DNA of 64,000 nucleotides from Halichondria panicea. Lineage: Eukaryota > Porifera > Demospongiae > Suberitida > Halichondriidae. Shown here in pieces: positions 12,604 through 23,443 of this stretch. The notes beneath the pieces are model-generated. The model was not told the DNA's origin. It ran no database searches and was given only the letters and a program-made list of their open reading frames with translations. Position 1 is the first letter of the stretch, and each line of letters opens with the position of its first letter. The translations under genes and the position numbers were made by a program. The stretch covers positions 7,966,339-8,030,338 of the forward strand of contig NC_087379.1 of the NCBI RefSeq assembly GCF_963675165.1, written 5' to 3'.

Positions 12604-12702
12604 GTGTACCCTACTCCCCTGCGTACTGGCAGTGCCACCCACCACCCTCCCACAGCCTCTCTGCCAGTTGGAGTTATGGATATTGCTGGAGCCACTGGCG
12701 TG
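12604..12702 (+). pseudogene. Duplicated Mind-bomb-like linker exon
   Basis: Second copy of the exon at 11140-11239 (encoded motif VYPTPLRTGSATHH), with its acceptor and a GTAAG donor but one base shorter, so the reading phase is changed. It is followed by intron sequence like that after 11239, then sequence breaks into the Death-domain copy near 12890. Confidence 0.7.
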
Positions 12703-13098
12703 GTAAGACCTGTCTCTGTGCTGTACCTTAATTTGTCTTAAAACTTTCTTTGTTAGGGTGACCTTTCCAGTTATGTGTTTAAATACAAGTTCTGATAAAT
12801 CTCATATTTTAAGTGGTCTTTACATGACTGTACTTTATATGGTTGTGCATATTGCACAGAACCAACTCTGAGCAATAGTCTTATCTACTCTACTATTTAA
12901 TTGACTGCTGCCGTTATTTAATGGTTGAATAGTGAGCATTCATTTTTAGAATGAAGTATCTATAGCAATGCTGACTCTGCATATTTGGTGGCGTCTTGTA
13001 TGAAGTACCAACCTATTTAACAGATTACTATAGCAACGTAATGTTGAGGCCTTACTATAAGTATTTAATACTGTGTTTCACTGTGTGTACTGATACAG

Positions 13099-14013
13099 AG
13101 TCTTGAGAAGGACTATCGCTGGGTTGAGCCGTGCTTTGAGGCCATGCTGACACACTGGGTGAAGCGCTCCTCTCCTCCCCCCTCCTGGTCTGCCCTTGTT
13201 AGAGCACTAGAGTCTCCCGCCATTGCTCGTGGGGACATTGCAACAACCATTAAGGTTGGCAACTATCAACTATATTACAATTGAAAGCTTTATTTTGTAT
13301 AAATTGTTGCAGTACATGTTCTATCCTCTACGTTATAAACACAAGTAGCTAATATTTGATTTCTGTTTACAGACAAAAGCTACCAGCGACATCTCTCCTG
13401 ATATTTGTCATCTCACTCACAGTGGTAAGCATAATTATATACATTAGTCTTTATTTGATTAACAGCAGTAAAGTCCATTATAACTGTAGCTGATCTTATC
13501 AGTACAATACAGAGTTCCCTTCAGTAATGTGTGTTTCAGTTAGTAGGCATTGCTTAGGAATAATGATAGTGTTCTGTTGTTGTCATGATTGTGTGTTCCT
13601 TCCAGAGGGACTGAGTGTGGATCATCATTTGAGGGTATTGAGGACAGCTGCCTGGGAGGTGAGGGGGACATGGCGTCCTCTGGGAGAGCAGTTGGGTGTC
13701 AATGAGGGGACACTAGATGTGAGTGCTCTGCTGTGTGTGTACTGAACACTGTATAGCAGTAGATGACTGTGTACTAATAGCCCTGTGCTCATACAGTCGT
13801 GCATCATCAGTTAAGGAATGTGCCAGCAGTACTGATTGGTCATAATTAGCCTGCATGTGCAAACCCTTATTAGCCTATAGCAATATTATCCTCATTCCTA
13901 TCCTCTGTGTGCCTGTGGTGTCAGTGACTCTATAGCTGTAGTAGTGAAATCAGTAGTTCACATGTACACCCACCACACACACACACACCCACACACACGC
14001 ACGCACACACACA

Positions 14014-14063
<50 letters not shown>

Positions 14064-14203
14064 CTTGTGTTCAGGCCATCAAGAGAGACTATCCGAACGA
14101 GTCTGATATGTGTTTCACTAAACTACTGGAGCAATGGTTGACAAGATCCACCCCCGCCCCCACACTAGGAGCACTCATCCAAGCACTCGAGTCCTGTCAT
14201 TAG
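13099..14203 (+). pseudogene. Death-domain gene copy 2, partial, mosaic last exon
   Basis: Exons 13099-13254, 13373-13424 and 13606-13718 are near-identical to exons 2-4 of the gene at 124-1616 and keep the same lengths (156, 52, 113). The homology starts in the first intron, so exon 1 and any start are missing. The last exon (14075-14203) is different: it encodes AIKRDYPNESDMCF and LGALIQALES, a Death-domain second half that is paralogous, not allelic, to the last exon of copy 1. A short deletion after LIQALES brings TAG at 14201-14203, although the next bases still encode VISRGDFAQQ in another frame. A long CA tract sits just before this exon. Confidence 0.65.
13966..14065. repeat. CA microsatellite
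   Basis: Nearly pure CA dinucleotides over about 95 bases, directly before the last exon of Death-domain copy 2. It has replaced the usual intron 3' end and may affect splicing. Confidence 0.9.
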
Positions 14204-15301
14204 TCGTGGAGACTTTGCCCAACAAATGGAATCTAAACTAACCTAGCTTACAGTAACAGCTCCACTGTAATAAATTTATTGTACTGTGTAGCATAATAAA
14301 AGAGCTCATCAACACTTTAAGGTTTATATTTGGTATAAATATTACACACAACTCTTAGTAGATTGCTTAGTTAATGATCTTTAGTAATTTGCCACTTTTA
14401 TTGTTAATGATTATTGTGTCATAATTATAGCAGTAGAAAAATGCAACATTTATGACGTATACTGCATACTAGGCTAAACATTGTCAAAGTTTCCATGATG
14501 ATCAATGTTGTCATGTTTCCTTGGTAACGGGCTTGACAATTAACGTCTTCAACTTGTCCCATCAGAGTGTCCATGATTATATAGATTAGAAACAGCGTGC
14601 CTATAGAGTTGTGGTGGATGGGGGAAAGTGACATGGTCGTATTTATAATCATGGTACACGACAATATCACATGCAGCATGGGAATGCATGGGGATAATAG
14701 AACCATCATCATTATGACAAATACGTTACGTTGCTGGTACTGCATGCGTATAAATTATATACAAATTATTCAGCCAATTATGATGGTTCTAGTATCCCCC
14801 TACTGTCCTGCATGGAGTTTTGGCTGTGTAATAGCATTTTTAATTACCTTATAATAATTAATCACCCTCATGCAGTAGTCTGTAGTCTCGCGCAGCCAGC
14901 CCCGGATGTTTTCTATTTAAACGCTAGGTCGATACCAATTTTAATCAGGGGTGCGAGACTACATGTATAATAATAATACTCTGTCTACATTCCTTATACT
15001 TGCATGTATGTGAGTATACATTACCCTGCAGGTCACAAATTGTTAATTGTTAATTCATAATGCCAAGACACAATAATGTCATCAGCTAGCTACTAAACAC
15101 ATACAGCTCTCAAAATGACAACTGAACGATCTACTAGTAGCTACACGATAACAATAATAAACTAGATAGCTGGCTAGATAATCACTCGCTAAAATGCTGA
15201 TACTAGAGCTAATAGCAGACAACTCAATTGAAATGAGGTTAAGTTGAAATCGTTATCCAAAATTCATAGTCCAAATCGTTGCAGTAGGTCAGAGGGGGGC
15301 T
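14204..15301. other. Intergenic spacer before TMEM131-like copy B
   Basis: Noncoding. AATAAA occurs at 14269-14274. 14320-14680 matches 1960-2320 of the first block. From about 15002 it is the 3' flank shared by all TMEM131-like copies. It includes the small element at 14882-14962. Confidence 0.5.
14882..14962. mobile_element. Very short inverted-repeat element
   Basis: 81 bases bounded by perfect 10-base inverted ends (GTAGTCTCGC and GCGAGACTAC), absent from the matching spacer of the first block. This suggests a recent MITE-like insertion. Confidence 0.5.
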
Positions 15302-18300
15302 TTACTCAGTCTTGCTTTGTGAGGGTTCAGATTTCTGTTGGGCCCAGGAAAGAAGTGTTGAACTATCAGCGTTGCTCAGGCTCCAGATACTTTGGTTCTC
15401 AAAGAGGTCATAGGTGGTGGTTGAGAGTGTGGTGTCCTCGGAGGGTGAGGTTGGGTCGGTGGTGCCACTGCTGATAGGTAGGGGGCTCATATCGGAGGTG
15501 ATGTCATTACTGTAGAATGGAGCAGTGTCTGTTGACCACGTGTTGGGGCTGTCCCAGTTAGGACTGGTGCTCTGCAGAGGAGAGAGAGGGAGTATCATGA
15601 TCAGAATAATATACACAGTGTATACTGTACGTCTGCTAAAACATACACACACACATATATATACCACAAGGAATGTACAGTCATAAAATATGTAAAACAA
15701 TGTACAAAAAAAACAAAATAATCTCTCACCTTTCCCTCCCCAGCAGGCCAGCCAGCACTCCTAGACCTTCCTGGTGCCAGACTCTTGCTGGAGATAGAGC
15801 CCTTCTCCCCGCGAGACGAGAACTGTTGACCCGGAGCACCCACGGCCGAGACAGCAGGGAAATCAGTCACAAACTCTCCTCCTAGATCACTCTCCATGCT
15901 GTAAGTACGGCTCCTTCTTGGTCTCTCTGGCAATAGATTACTTTGACGATAGGGAATCAAGTCAGGGTCTTCCGGGGACTGCTCGCTGAAGTCTGGATTG
16001 TCCTATCCTCTCGATCCAATAGAGGAGGGGCTAACATCTGGTCCAAACTTGGCAGGGGAGGGGGCATCAATAGGATGTCTAGGTTGATCTCTTTCCATAG
16101 CAGCAATAGCTCTTTCCCGTTCAATAAGTTTCATGATGTATTGTCTCTTTCTCAAATACTGCTGGTCATATATGCCCCCCTCCTCCATGGGTGGCACCTG
16201 GAGCCTGTGTGAGTGATGGTGGTGGTCCCAAGGTCCTTGTGGACGATAGCTGTACTCTCGTGCTCTCTGCATGTACAGATGATGCATATACGCTTCCATA
16301 TTCGGATGCATGTGTTGTCTGCCATGTCCGCTCTTTGGTGCCATCATTGGTGAGCGACCACGATAGTGCTCTCGACTATGACGCCCCATAGGCATCGGTG
16401 GGAAGTCCTCAGGCCCACTGTACGGTTCGTCCATTGCCATTGGATTGTGATGTTCAAGTGAGGGATAGTCACTGTACGGCATATGCGATCCCTCGGGGAA
16501 ATACGGTAAAGGTGGTGAGGGGGTCATCGATTTGCCTCCTCGTAACGGATGTGGTCTCTTAAAGTACGACCCCTCAGGGTAGGGACGCATGTGGGCATCA
16601 TCAGGAGTTGGTGATAAACCAGGGGGTGGTCCTCTGGGCTGGGAGCTGTGGTCGGGACCAAATTTCCTCGGATCTGCTCGTAGACTTGGGCCAGATTTCG
16701 GTGCAAAAGTTGGAGATGGATAAAATGGTTCTGCGTTCAGGGAGAGTGTAGATAGAGGCGGCTTGAACTCATTGTCGCTTGAATTATGAGAAGATTCATC
16801 TTTCTGTGGACTCAGTGGTGCTTCAATTGGTTTCGTCATTTCAGTTTCACTTTGCTCGTCTTGTTCCGGGAGTTGGTAGTCATCATCTTCCTGTCCATCG
16901 TCAGGTTTGTCACGATCGCTCTTCTGCTTCCTACGCATAATGGCCGAGTTATTGGATAGTAAAGAAGCAGCCAGCTCTCGTGAGGAGAAGTGGGCAGACT
17001 CTGAGAACCGCCTTTACCAGAGTCCACACTGAGTAGAGTATGTGTCACACCATCCGTTTCAACCAAGCTATCAGAGTCAATTGGAATTACGATAACAGGT
17101 TCTTCAATCAACTCGCTCCTTATGATAGGTACAACATGCAGAGTTTGTGGCCGCTGTCTAACGTTTTCATCTGATTTCAGCTGGTGTTCGAGAAGATTGT
17201 CCTAACTAGTTGTGTGATCTTCTCAACAACGGGTGATTTAATTTTCTCGGAAGGTTTTTTGCCAGTACTGATTTTCTTAGTACCGTAAGTGGCGGCTTGA
17301 TCTGGTGTTCTTGAAAACGAGTCAGTGAACGTCTCTTTAGTTTCTTGTTTTGTGGTCTTAGTTGTACAACCAGTCTTGATGGCAGTACTGGGAACAGCTG
17401 GGGACACGAGTACCGGTATTTCATTGCCCTCGTTTGGGGATACGTCGATAATAGTTGTCTCTGATAGTTTATTGAGTTCATTCTCAGTAGTTTTGTCACA
17501 TTGCACGTTGGTTTCAGTTTTAGTTTGTACCGTATCTTCAAGAGGAGGTGTGCTGTCGTTGTCAAGTTGCTCAGTGGAATTAGACGAAGAGGAATCTTCA
17601 AATGAACCAACTAGTTGCTTAGCGTCTGTTTTGTCCGTATCCTTTTCTTTCTCTCGTTCTTTGTCTCTCCCTCTCTCCTTTTTACGAGCTTTTTCCTCTT
17701 TCTTGATCTGTTGTCGAGGTTTCCTCTTTCCTTTCATCCGAACGGTACTAATCGGTGGTTCTTTCTTGTCGACCAGTTCTGTTCTTGGTGACATGACCTC
17801 TGTACTCTCGGGCGTGTCGGGAGGATGGATGGTCTGGCCAGTGTTGGGCTCCTTGGTGACAGGTGGTGGAGGCTTCTTCACTTCAGCTACCACAGTAACC
17901 ACCTACACAGAGAGATAACCGTAAATCAAGTATTATGTGGGGAATGGTGTATTTACATGCATGTACATGTCACTTAAAAAACAAGTACAGACCTGACAAG
18001 CATTTGTGTATATCCGATTATTATACAGGAATATTAACGGCTTACGCATGTACATGTACATGTACAGTACACAGAATATACAAATTACAATGACAATTAA
18101 GTGTTCAAACATAATACGTATACAATGGCTTACACATACAGTGTGTGCAATATTAATTAAGAGACTGACCTGGCTAGGTGTTTCCACTTCCTCCGACTTG
18201 TCGGTACCCGTAGATGCCGAATCACTGTTGCTAGAAACAATGCTACTCTCCGAGACCTTCCTCTCCAGCTCCTTCCGTCCGGACGGGGGGAGGGGTGAAC

Positions 18301-19513
18301 TATCAGGCGTTATCTTTAGAGGCTTCAATTTTCGTACGATTTTTGATTTTCTCCCATTCGCTGGTGGAGAGCTCGGATTAGTTTCCGTGGGTGTTTTTGA
18401 AATGATCTCGCCTTTGGACACGGTTTTTTCGGGGATGGTTTTCTCGCTGCTACGCTTCAGTTTGGTAGGGGATGAGCAGAGTTGCGCTGGTGCACCGGTG
18501 GTTGGAGTACAAGGCTGGGTCTGCTCTCTAGCTCCAGTGTGATTGTCCGTGCCTGTTCTAGGTGGGGAGATGACACTCGGCTCAGTAACAGGAGCAATGG
18601 GGATCTTGAAGGACATTCCCTTCGGCGTGGAAGTAACAGCCGTGTGTGATCTAGATGGAACAGGTTGCAATGAGGTGATAGTTTCCTGTGATGATGGTTT
18701 TCTCTCGATCTTGCTTTGTACCACACGATGTCTGAGAGTGGGTATTTCTTGAGCAGTAGTGGGGGTTACTAGCGGCTCAGGCTTAGGTTTAGATACGGGA
18801 GTGTTCTTATCGGTAGAGGGTTTAGGAGGCTCTCGAGTTACTTCAATTTTCATAGATTGACCAGTGGACTCAGACTTCTGGTTAGAACTGCACGAAAGAG
18901 AAAAACACAGAATAAAAAAAGAACAACCATATACAATTAAATGTAGGTAGCAAATAAACTTTACTTCATACAAAATAGATGCATACTTCATTGAGTAAAA
19001 ACAGAGAAAAACAAGCAACTAATCGTAAGTATAAATATGGATGTACACACACAAACTCTGCACTCTGCACTAACCTTTTCTCTCCTAATTCCTGGACCTT
19101 CTTGGACAGCACATCCATAGACTTTGACAACTTCTTCAAATCGAATACTTCTCCAGAGCCTTTCGTTGCTTTCGCCTCACTTTTATAGGACACAAAACTA
19201 CTGCTTCTCATTCCGAACTTGGTCTGCACGAATACTGTAGCTACAAGGCAGAGTATGACAAGCAGCCAAAACGGTACAGACAACCAGGCCAGTGTTTTCT
19301 CCCATTCGGGCCGAGGCTGTAAGGCAATACACGCCGCTAATAGTTGGTGGGGGAGGATGGCTAGTAGAGGGTAGAGGAACTCGTTGCCAGTGGAGGTTTG
19401 TAATCGTAGAGTGGTGGAGACTTGGGTCAGTGTGTAATCTGGAGTGAACCTGCACGTATGGATGATGAGATGTGTAATACACTGTTGCAAGACACGTACG
19501 GCACATCAGTATA

Positions 19514-19717
19514 CTGTATAGCGGGTAATTTTCGTTGGTGAAAATTTGCGTATGAATTCTACCAATTTAAATAGTTTGTATTTTAAATATTCGTACAGCT
19601 CAGGATAGTGATGTTGAACCTATTGCGATAGAATTTCGTAGTTTTAATTTTCGTATCATACTCTTCAATACGAAATATCCGAAAATTTGAACCATACGAA
19701 AATAACCCGCTATACGG
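19514..19717. mobile_element. MITE, same insertion as in copy A
   Basis: Same element, ends and TA flanks as 3811-4014, in the corresponding intron of copy B. Confidence 0.7.
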
Positions 19718-20684
19718 TATATACATGTAATTATACTGTGATACACACTGTACATATACACACACTGATAGAACTCGCTGAAGGGATTCTGACTTACGTT
19801 ATTTCAATTTTCTTTGATCGGTTTGGTTTAATGGTGATGTCCTTGTTACAGTTAGAGATAACGAAGCCTCTCCCGTCACAACTGCCACCCTCCAGTCCGA
19901 TAATACGCAAGGTGATGGAGGTGGAGCCAGAGTTATGCATTCTAAAGGTCTTGGTGAGCTTGAGGGGGTCTGCTAGCGGGTCCACAACAGTACCAGCTGT
20001 GTGTGTGTGTGGGGGGGGGGGGGTTAGGAGTGTGTACAGGCACGCTATGGCAGTAAATGTAGTTACAGCATCTGTCTGTATGTAACACACAACACATAAC
20101 TTATTGAGAGGCATGGAAATAATACGTACATTTTAAAATGAACAATAATTACGGAAAATGTTAAGTCTCTAATGGTGCCTAATAGCTGGGGGTGTGTGTG
20201 TGTGTGTGTGTGTGTCCATGCTTGACCTACCTAGACAGTTCTCCATGACAGAGTTGGGGAACTCAAACATGAGAGGTTCAGTGCCGGGCTGGACACTGTC
20301 GATAGCAACCGAACCCTGAACCCCGCTCCCCTGCACAATGACGTAATCAAACACAGTCAAGTTGTTTCTCAACAAAAGCAGCGTATTCAACTCCTGGTCT
20401 ACTTTAGGACTGAAAGCAACCGCCATTTCAAATTAACAGTTTGCTGTGTGGAGGCAGTAACGTTGTGGCCAGGGCTGTCTCAGGTGATGCACTAGATACA
20501 AAACTGAAGGAATTTGACAAATGAGAAAAGTTGAGATTTCGTAGTCGTGGGTCAAATCGGTCCAATAGAGAGTCGATGATGGTTTGCGGGTGAGTGTAGT
20601 GACTGAGGAAAACTGGTTGAACCAGTAGGGGCACGTCTGACGGGTTCGTTATGCGGAGACGGTGAATCTATAGCAAAAGAACGA

Positions 20685-20825
20685 GTGTAGTAGGTAACTA
20701 AAGAGTGCGGTAGGGAACTAATGAGTGCGGTAGGGAACTAATGAGTGTGGTAGGGAACTAAAGAGTGTGGTAGGGAACTAAAGAGTGTGGTAGTAAACCA
20801 ATGAGTGTGGTAAGCAACTAATCAC
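20685..20825. repeat. Short tandem repeat, unit about 20 bases
   Basis: Same GAGTGTGGTAGGGAACTAA-type array as at 4987-5126, with a different unit count and sequence variants (GAGTGCGG). Confidence 0.7.
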
Positions 20826-22760
20826 TACATACTGTATATAATGTACAGTGGTGTACGGAGTGTACTAGCCTTGGGTGAGATTACATGCTATCAAATACTG
20901 TGACAGTGCCCATGCACTCACTTCTGCTGCCTAAGACATGACAGCTCTAGACTAATAATAAAGGGAGTAAGTGGAGGAAAAGAGGAGATATTGGAGGAGG
21001 TTACTGTGAGTGAAGTAACAAGACCAGGCAGCGTGTGTATACATGTTAGACTAGGTACCCTGACTCACTGATGTGTTTCCCACTGTGGTTGGCTCCAGTG
21101 TGACCAGCTTCTCCTTGACCAGGTTAGGCCAGGTCAGACTCACATCTACAGGCACTCGTACCTCTCCACCTCCAACAGAGCTCACTACAATACTGGCATT
21201 GAAACTGCAAGAGAGAGAGAGAGAAAGGTTGAACCATTTGCTTATGGCATCCCCAACAAGTACATTTATAAAAATAATTATAGGCTGGCTATGAGCAATT
21301 GTAACAATCAGTGCCACCTGACTTACATTGTACCTACGTACAGTATCCATATAGAAATTGATTTAAAGCAGCTAAAACCAGTGCTCTAAAATGCTAAACC
21401 GAAAAATATACTGGGGCTGTACATTTGTATATGCATGATTGTAGCTCTTCTGGGCACACACACATTGAACTGTAAGTCAGGAGAGGCTTACACTGTGCGT
21501 CCATCGTCCACCAGGCCCCTCCAAGAGGCCCACAGAGTGGTGAGTAGCTGTAGCTCTCGAGACGGGTCCTGGGGGGCTGAGTTAGAGGACCACAACCCCA
21601 GGGAGCTGGCCGGCTTTTTCAGATATACAGTGTCCCCCAGTAGGGGGTCAATCACAACAGAGCCAATCTGTGTGTGTGTGTGTGTGGGGGGGGTATGGTG
21701 AGTGTGTGAGTGTGTGGGGGGAGGGGGGTATGGTGAGTGTGTGTGTTAAGTGTGTACACGGCATGCACACAGGTCCCAATGAACGGTTTGTGTACAAAGC
21801 AACCCCTCGACAAAGGCCACCTCGGTTTACTGACCAAAAACATGCTCCCCAAAAGTGTCTGTTATAAAAAGAGGTTCCGTAATAGTACGTTCACAGTAAC
21901 AATACGGTTCCGATTTATTACCTCAACTTTTTCCGTTGGTCTCAGTCGTGGCAAACCATCCACACTCTCTTCAAAGTATACCCGGGGGTCATCAAGGTCA
22001 GAGTTCACAGAGGTCACGTCGACAGCTTTATGAAACAAATTCCGTGCACTCAATCCGACCCTTGCCCTCAGGTAGGGGAAAATCCCCTTGAAACTAATTG
22101 CCCTAGGGCTCACTTTCAATCTACTCTCGGCCGTCTTGAAATAAACAGGAATGTGTAGAACTTTATCGAACGATGTGCTGACGATGACTTCCCCGCTGTA
22201 GGTACTGATGGTGTTTGGATTAGACACAGTCACGGTGAATTGGGCGCTGTGTTCAGGTTCGAGGGTGTGAGGGGGTGTGGAGTGGGCGGGAGGGTGGGGA
22301 GTGCCATTAGTGGTGGGGTGTACGTAGGACAGTTGGACACTCGTAAACGGGAGATTGGCACTCACAGAGTAGGAAATGATGGATATCTGCAGAGACAAAC
22401 TAACGTATCAGCAGGCCATAATTATGAATTTGTACGAACACTGTACAAAATGTACGTGTAACAGAAACACTACTAAGAGTCGTTGTAAGGATTATGACGT
22501 GGCTCATGTACATCATAAATACATGTAGTCAGTTCGAGCAGCTGTGGATATGTGCAAACAACTTGTACATACCGGTATAAGTACAAGTGTACATAATTAA
22601 GGCAGATGACAGTAGCATTACATTGAGAGGACTTATTGTAACAAGGAGCACTTACTTGCACAGGGTTGATGTTGTGCAGTGTGAAGGTCTTGGAGACAGT
22701 GTCCGACTGAGAGAGCACTCCAAACTCCAGAGAATCCTCGTCACTGTTCTCCAACAAGTA

Positions 22761-23441
22761 CTGCAACCAATTAACCAACTATCAATGATGTTGTATATAC
22801 ATTGTAGATGTACATCTTTCAACAGCCATTAACTTAAGTATTGTTGATCCAATGTCAATGTCAACAATTTTATGATTTTCTGAAAGCTTAGAAAGAGACC
22901 TTTCAAATGAAAATTTCGTTGAGGTATGTCAGGTTAGTAGCATACATACAGGAAATGACTAGTCTTCAACGTCCTACGTCATGGACCGGCACAATGATTT
23001 GATTTTGGGACTCATGATCCTTACCGACTTCCATGTGGATTCAAGCTGAAATCAAACAAAAAAGATGAATCGCGAGAGCTAAAGTTATCATAAGCACACC
23101 AGGTGGAAACTATCTTACATTGGACGTATTTGGCCAAAATGTAGCAGCAATTGCTGAAATAGATGAAGCCGAAGTCACTGCTGACAACCTAATCTCTGCA
23201 CAGCCCTTCTCATGTTCTTATAATGGTACTGTCATGAACTCAGTTACGCGACCTTGATAACTACCAGTGCGAATGTAAAATGCTTCTACTACATATACTA
23301 AATTAATAACCTTGAATTTAAATACAACATATTTCTTTTAATTCGTAAAACAAGCATGTTTTCTTACGCTCGCCCCACAATGTTCAACATTCTCCTAGTA
23401 TTATTATTGTCTGTCTCTTTCTTTGCAACCTCCCCTGGCAG
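22761..23441. other. Head-to-head junction between truncated TMEM131-like and Mind-bomb-like genes
   Basis: Starts with half of a foldback element (about 22834-22910). Then follows about 450 bases found also in block C (62276-62735) but absent at the same place in block A (break near 7266-7274). On the + strand this insert has a short open stretch encoding ISTPGGNYLTLDVFGQNV and EAEVTADNLISAQPF before a stop near 23258; the family is not recognised. No promoter is evident, though any transcription of either gene here would have to start in or near this piece. Confidence 0.45.
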
Positions 23442-23443
23442 AG

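Larger units (their letters stand above)
15302..22760 (-). pseudogene. TMEM131-like copy B, full exon set from the conserved region on, several lesions
   Basis: Exons from 5' to 3': 22656-22760, 21922-22386, 21492-21667, 21069-21204, 20231-20667, 19798-19996, 19075-19449, 18170-18887, 15730-17902, 15302-15571. Order and phases match copy C. PapD-like luminal domains come first, then the membrane segment AWLSVPFWLLVILCLVATVF, then a long Ser/Thr/Pro-rich, charged cytoplasmic tail. Lesions relative to C: four extra bases near 20434 in the 20231-20667 exon (437 versus 433); one base lost near 17202; two bases gained near 16988; and a TGG to TAG change near 16003. Together these stop it making the family's full protein. 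The long exon is 2173 bases, exactly 2172 minus 1 plus 2. The family's N-terminal exons are missing. Role, if any, would be secretory cargo handling in the ER membrane. Confidence 0.8.
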
